Position numbers and translations under genes: made by a program. Shown piece after piece: positions 6,492 through 7,921 of a stretch of DNA of 7,921 bases. Source of the DNA: Bacteroidales bacterium (GTDB taxonomy: Bacteria; Bacteroidota; Bacteroidia; Bacteroidales; UBA1556); the NCBI GenBank assembly GCA_023145955.1, contig JAGLDA010000118.1, forward strand, positions 1-7,921, in the 5' to 3' direction. Position 1 is the stretch's first letter. Each line of letters starts with the position of its first letter. The notes beneath the pieces are model-generated. The model saw only the letters and a list, made by a program, of their open reading frames with translations, searched no databases and was not told the DNA's origin.

Positions 6492-7055
6492 TTATATTTC
6501 GTCGCCTTCTGGCCCTTTTGTATTAGCAGTAGATGCACCTTTCATTTTTACTAGAATATAACTCGAAACTTGATTTATTTGTTCATCAGTCATTTGGCTT
6601 TGGAATGGTGTCATTCCTTTTTCTGCTTTACCATACTTAATGATTTTAAATACATCAGCTATACTACCTCCGTTTATCCAAAAGTTATCAGTAAGGTCTG
6701 GACCTATATTACTAGCACTGTGACATGCATCACATGCTTTACTGCCATATAGTTTTAAACCTTCAGCCATTGAAGCCTCATCGGTTAATAATGCAATATT
6801 ATTCTCATCAAAAGTATTTACAGGTCTTTGAGCTTCAGCTTCAGCCATTTCTGTATTATACTCATCAATTTGTGTTGGGCCATCATATACATGATAATAA
6901 AATACATAAAAAACAGACCAGATTATTGATGCATAAAAAATATACATTAACCATGGTGGTGGTGGGTTGTCTAACTCCTTAATACCATCATAGTCATGGT
7001 CAATCATCAATTTACTATCTTGAGTTTCTTGACTATATTGTTCGTCATTTGCCAT
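6492..7055 (-). CDS. ccoP: CcoP subunit of cbb3-type cytochrome c oxidase, mono-haem form
   Basis: This 187-residue membrane-anchored c-type cytochrome passes electrons to the CcoO/CcoN core. The FixP N-terminal motif HDYDGIKELDNPPPPWL (20-36) leads into one transmembrane segment (about 36-55). After a linker there is a single cytochrome c domain, with haem-binding CDACH (108-112) and likely axial Met148 in KGMTPF. Well-studied proteobacterial CcoP proteins are about 300 residues long with two CxxCH motifs. Here only one exists and the protein is correspondingly short, ending cleanly with an acidic tail, so this is an intact mono-haem form, not a truncation. The gene starts 2 nt after the ccoQ stop, implying translational coupling, and is followed by a hairpin. 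Haem attachment requires export and cytochrome c maturation genes not present in the window. Confidence 0.95.
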   Translation of the reverse strand: MANDEQYSQETQDSKLMIDHDYDGIKELDNPPPPWLMYIFYASIIWSVFYVFYYHVYDGPTQIDEYNTEMAEAEAQRPVNTFDENNIALLTDEASMAEGLKLYGSKACDACHSASNIGPDLTDNFWINGGSIADVFKIIKYGKAEKGMTPFQSQMTDEQINQVSSYILVKMKGASTANTKGPEGDEI

Positions 7056-7057
7056 AA

Positions 7058-7264
7058 TTATTGTGATTTATCTTGTGAATCAAATTTATCTGAAGTTAGT
7101 CCTTCCTCAAAAGGGGCATTGCTGTATTCTTTATACTCTTTTTTATTACCGGTGATGATAATATAAGAAACATATATAAAAAATAAAAAGAATAACAATG
7201 ATACTATAGATTGCATATCTACTGCTATTGCCATGTCCCTAATATAATGAATTGCTAATTTCAT
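7058..7264 (-). CDS. ccoQ: CcoQ/FixQ-like small subunit of cbb3 oxidase
   Basis: This 68-residue protein has one transmembrane segment (about residues 18-38: SIVSLLFFLFFIYVSYIIITG) and a charged cytoplasmic tail (KKEYKEYSNAPFEEGL). Size, topology and position between ccoNO and ccoP match CcoQ, which stabilises the oxidase complex in other bacteria. I choose the ATG at 7264-7262. An in-frame TTG at 7291 would add nine residues but falls inside a perfect palindrome and gives an implausible start. Another ATG at 7234 is possible (58 residues). No Shine-Dalgarno is evident, as is usual in this phylum. CcoQ sequences diverge strongly, so the call leans on context. Confidence 0.82.
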   Translation of the reverse strand: MKLAIHYIRDMAIAVDMQSIVSLLFFLFFIYVSYIIITGNKKEYKEYSNAPFEEGLTSDKFDSQDKSQ

Positions 7265-7278
7265 ATTAAAAAATTTGA

Positions 7279-7304
7279 TTGGAAAGGCCAATTGGCCTTT
7301 CCAA
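7279..7304 (-). repeat. Perfect 26-bp palindrome between ccoNO and ccoQ
   Basis: Half-site TTGGAAAGGCCAA is followed directly by its exact reverse complement. As RNA it folds into a stem of 11 bp or so around an AATT loop, unusually GC-rich for this DNA. It begins 21 nt after the ccoNO stop codon and ends 14 nt before the ccoQ ATG. On the minus strand a TTTTTT run follows after six bases, giving it a terminator-like or attenuator-like form. An mRNA-stabilising or processing hairpin that sets CcoNO:CcoQP ratios is equally possible. Confidence 0.65.
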
Positions 7305-7325
7305 AAATGTTATTTATCTATTTTA

Positions 7326-7921
7326 CTATTTATTAGATTTAGAAATATCTACTCCCAAACGTTGCATATATGCTATCATTGCAAGAATTTCTCTATCGTT
7401 CTTAACTTCAATACCGTTGCTCTTTAAATCATCAGCTAGGCTTTGACCTTGCTTCAGTAATTCGTCAACAGCTATCTCGTCATAACCTTCTGGATAAGGA
7501 ACTCCTAGAGTTTGCATAGCACGTATTTTAACAGGTATAGCTTCCAAATCTATTTGATCGCTTATGAACCATGGGTATGCAGGCATTACTGACTCTGCAA
7601 TAACATCCTGTGGTCTTAGGAAGTGATTATAATGCCAAGTATTTGATTTATATATTGGTCCACCAACAACACCCTCACGAGCTAAATCTGGTCCCATACG
7701 ACGAGATCCCCACTGATATGGGTGGTCGTATACAAACTCACCAGCTTTAGAGTATTCTCCGTAACGCTCAGTTTCTGAACGGAATGGACGAACTTGCTGA
7801 GAGTGACATGTATAACAACCTTCGCGAACGTAGATGTCTCTTCCTGCTAACTCTAATGGAGTATAAGGTTTAACACTTTCAATAGTTGGTACATTTGATT
7901 TAACCATAAAACCAGGAACCA
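7326..7921 (-). CDS. ccoNO: cbb3-type cytochrome c oxidase CcoN-CcoO fusion, C-terminal CcoO part (5' end off the window)
   Basis: The segment encodes the mono-haem cytochrome c subunit CcoO. Counting from the internal Met at 7907, the haem motif is CYTCH (31-35; bases 7803-7817). It is followed by the hallmark SQQVRPFRSETERYGEYSKA, WGSRRMGPDLAREG (66-79) and SVMPAYPWF (106-114, with likely axial Met108). The C-terminal helix (EILAMIAYMQRLGVDI) is also typical. Upstream of that Met the frame stays open to the edge, reading Val-Pro-Gly-Phe, and the preceding bases hold no start or RBS. Met7907 is therefore internal. In Bacteroidota CcoN and CcoO are generally fused, with the haem-copper catalytic CcoN domain upstream; that part is inferred. 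The stop is TAG at 7328-7326. It is followed by the palindrome, ccoQ and ccoP. Confidence 0.93.
   Translation of the reverse strand, partial: VPGFMVKSNVPTIESVKPYTPLELAGRDIYVREGCYTCHSQQVRPFRSETERYGEYSKAGEFVYDHPYQWGSRRMGPDLAREGVVGGPIYKSNTWHYNHFLRPQDVIAESVMPAYPWFISDQIDLEAIPVKIRAMQTLGVPYPEGYDEIAVDELLKQGQSLADDLKSNGIEVKNDREILAMIAYMQRLGVDISKSNK

Noticed and set aside
6570..6982. Plus-strand ORFs antisense to ccoP, one with many histidines
   Set aside because: The His-rich look comes from reading the reverse of ccoP codons; the sense frame has clear cytochrome motifs.
7265..7291. TTG start extending CcoQ by nine residues
   Set aside because: The TTG lies at the centre of the palindrome and the added residues fit no CcoQ feature; the ATG at 7264 is better.
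1..7921. Search for CRISPR arrays, tRNA or rRNA genes, IS elements, phage or defence genes
   Set aside because: No regularly spaced repeats, cloverleaf-like segments, transposase or integrase motifs, or defence-type domains were seen; the genes are respiratory and household in character.

Overview
The window looks like ordinary core chromosome of a Bacteroidota bacterium. The DNA is AT-rich. A cytochrome c domain of CcoO type continues in frame into upstream sequence, as in the CcoN-CcoO fusions known from this phylum. Candidate promoters resemble the Bacteroidota TTG / TAnnTTTG pattern, Shine-Dalgarno sequences are poor, and one secreted protein has a signal peptide ending in Ala-Gln. I cannot place it more precisely than phylum.

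All eight recognised genes lie on the minus strand, so the order of transcription is right to left. At the right edge is the cbb3-type (high oxygen affinity) cytochrome c oxidase cluster. It holds the C-terminal part of CcoNO (cut by the window edge), a small CcoQ, a short mono-haem CcoP, the iron-sulfur accessory protein CcoG and the assembly factor CcoH. Three inverted repeats punctuate the cluster: a perfect 26-bp palindrome between ccoNO and ccoQ, a 14-bp stem after ccoP, and an imperfect 17-bp stem after ccoG. They suggest separate ccoNO-Q-P, ccoG and ccoH units, or processing and attenuation points, instead of one uniform transcript. Catalytic subunits would sit in the inner membrane with their c-type haems in the periplasm; CcoG and CcoH serve assembly.

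Separated from ccoH by 18 nt is a DUF2007-type protein with an unrecognised C-terminal half. Next come a large GNAT-like acyltransferase of YghO type and a secreted S41-family peptidase. At the left edge is the 5' part of an ExbB/TolQ/MotA-family proton channel gene, preceded by a 296-nt intergenic region with a candidate promoter and an overlapping dyad. In this phylum such channels usually energise TonB-dependent outer-membrane transport, but the partner genes are outside the window.

I found no CRISPR array, RNA gene, insertion sequence, phage gene, toxin-antitoxin pair or defence system, and no convincing undescribed multi-gene system. The points worth a second look are mostly regulatory: the palindrome in front of ccoQ, the hairpins dividing the oxidase cluster, and the short direct repeats flanking the peptidase gene. 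On the protein side they are the mono-haem CcoP, the peptidase without an obvious catalytic lysine, and the uncharacterised tail of the DUF2007 protein.
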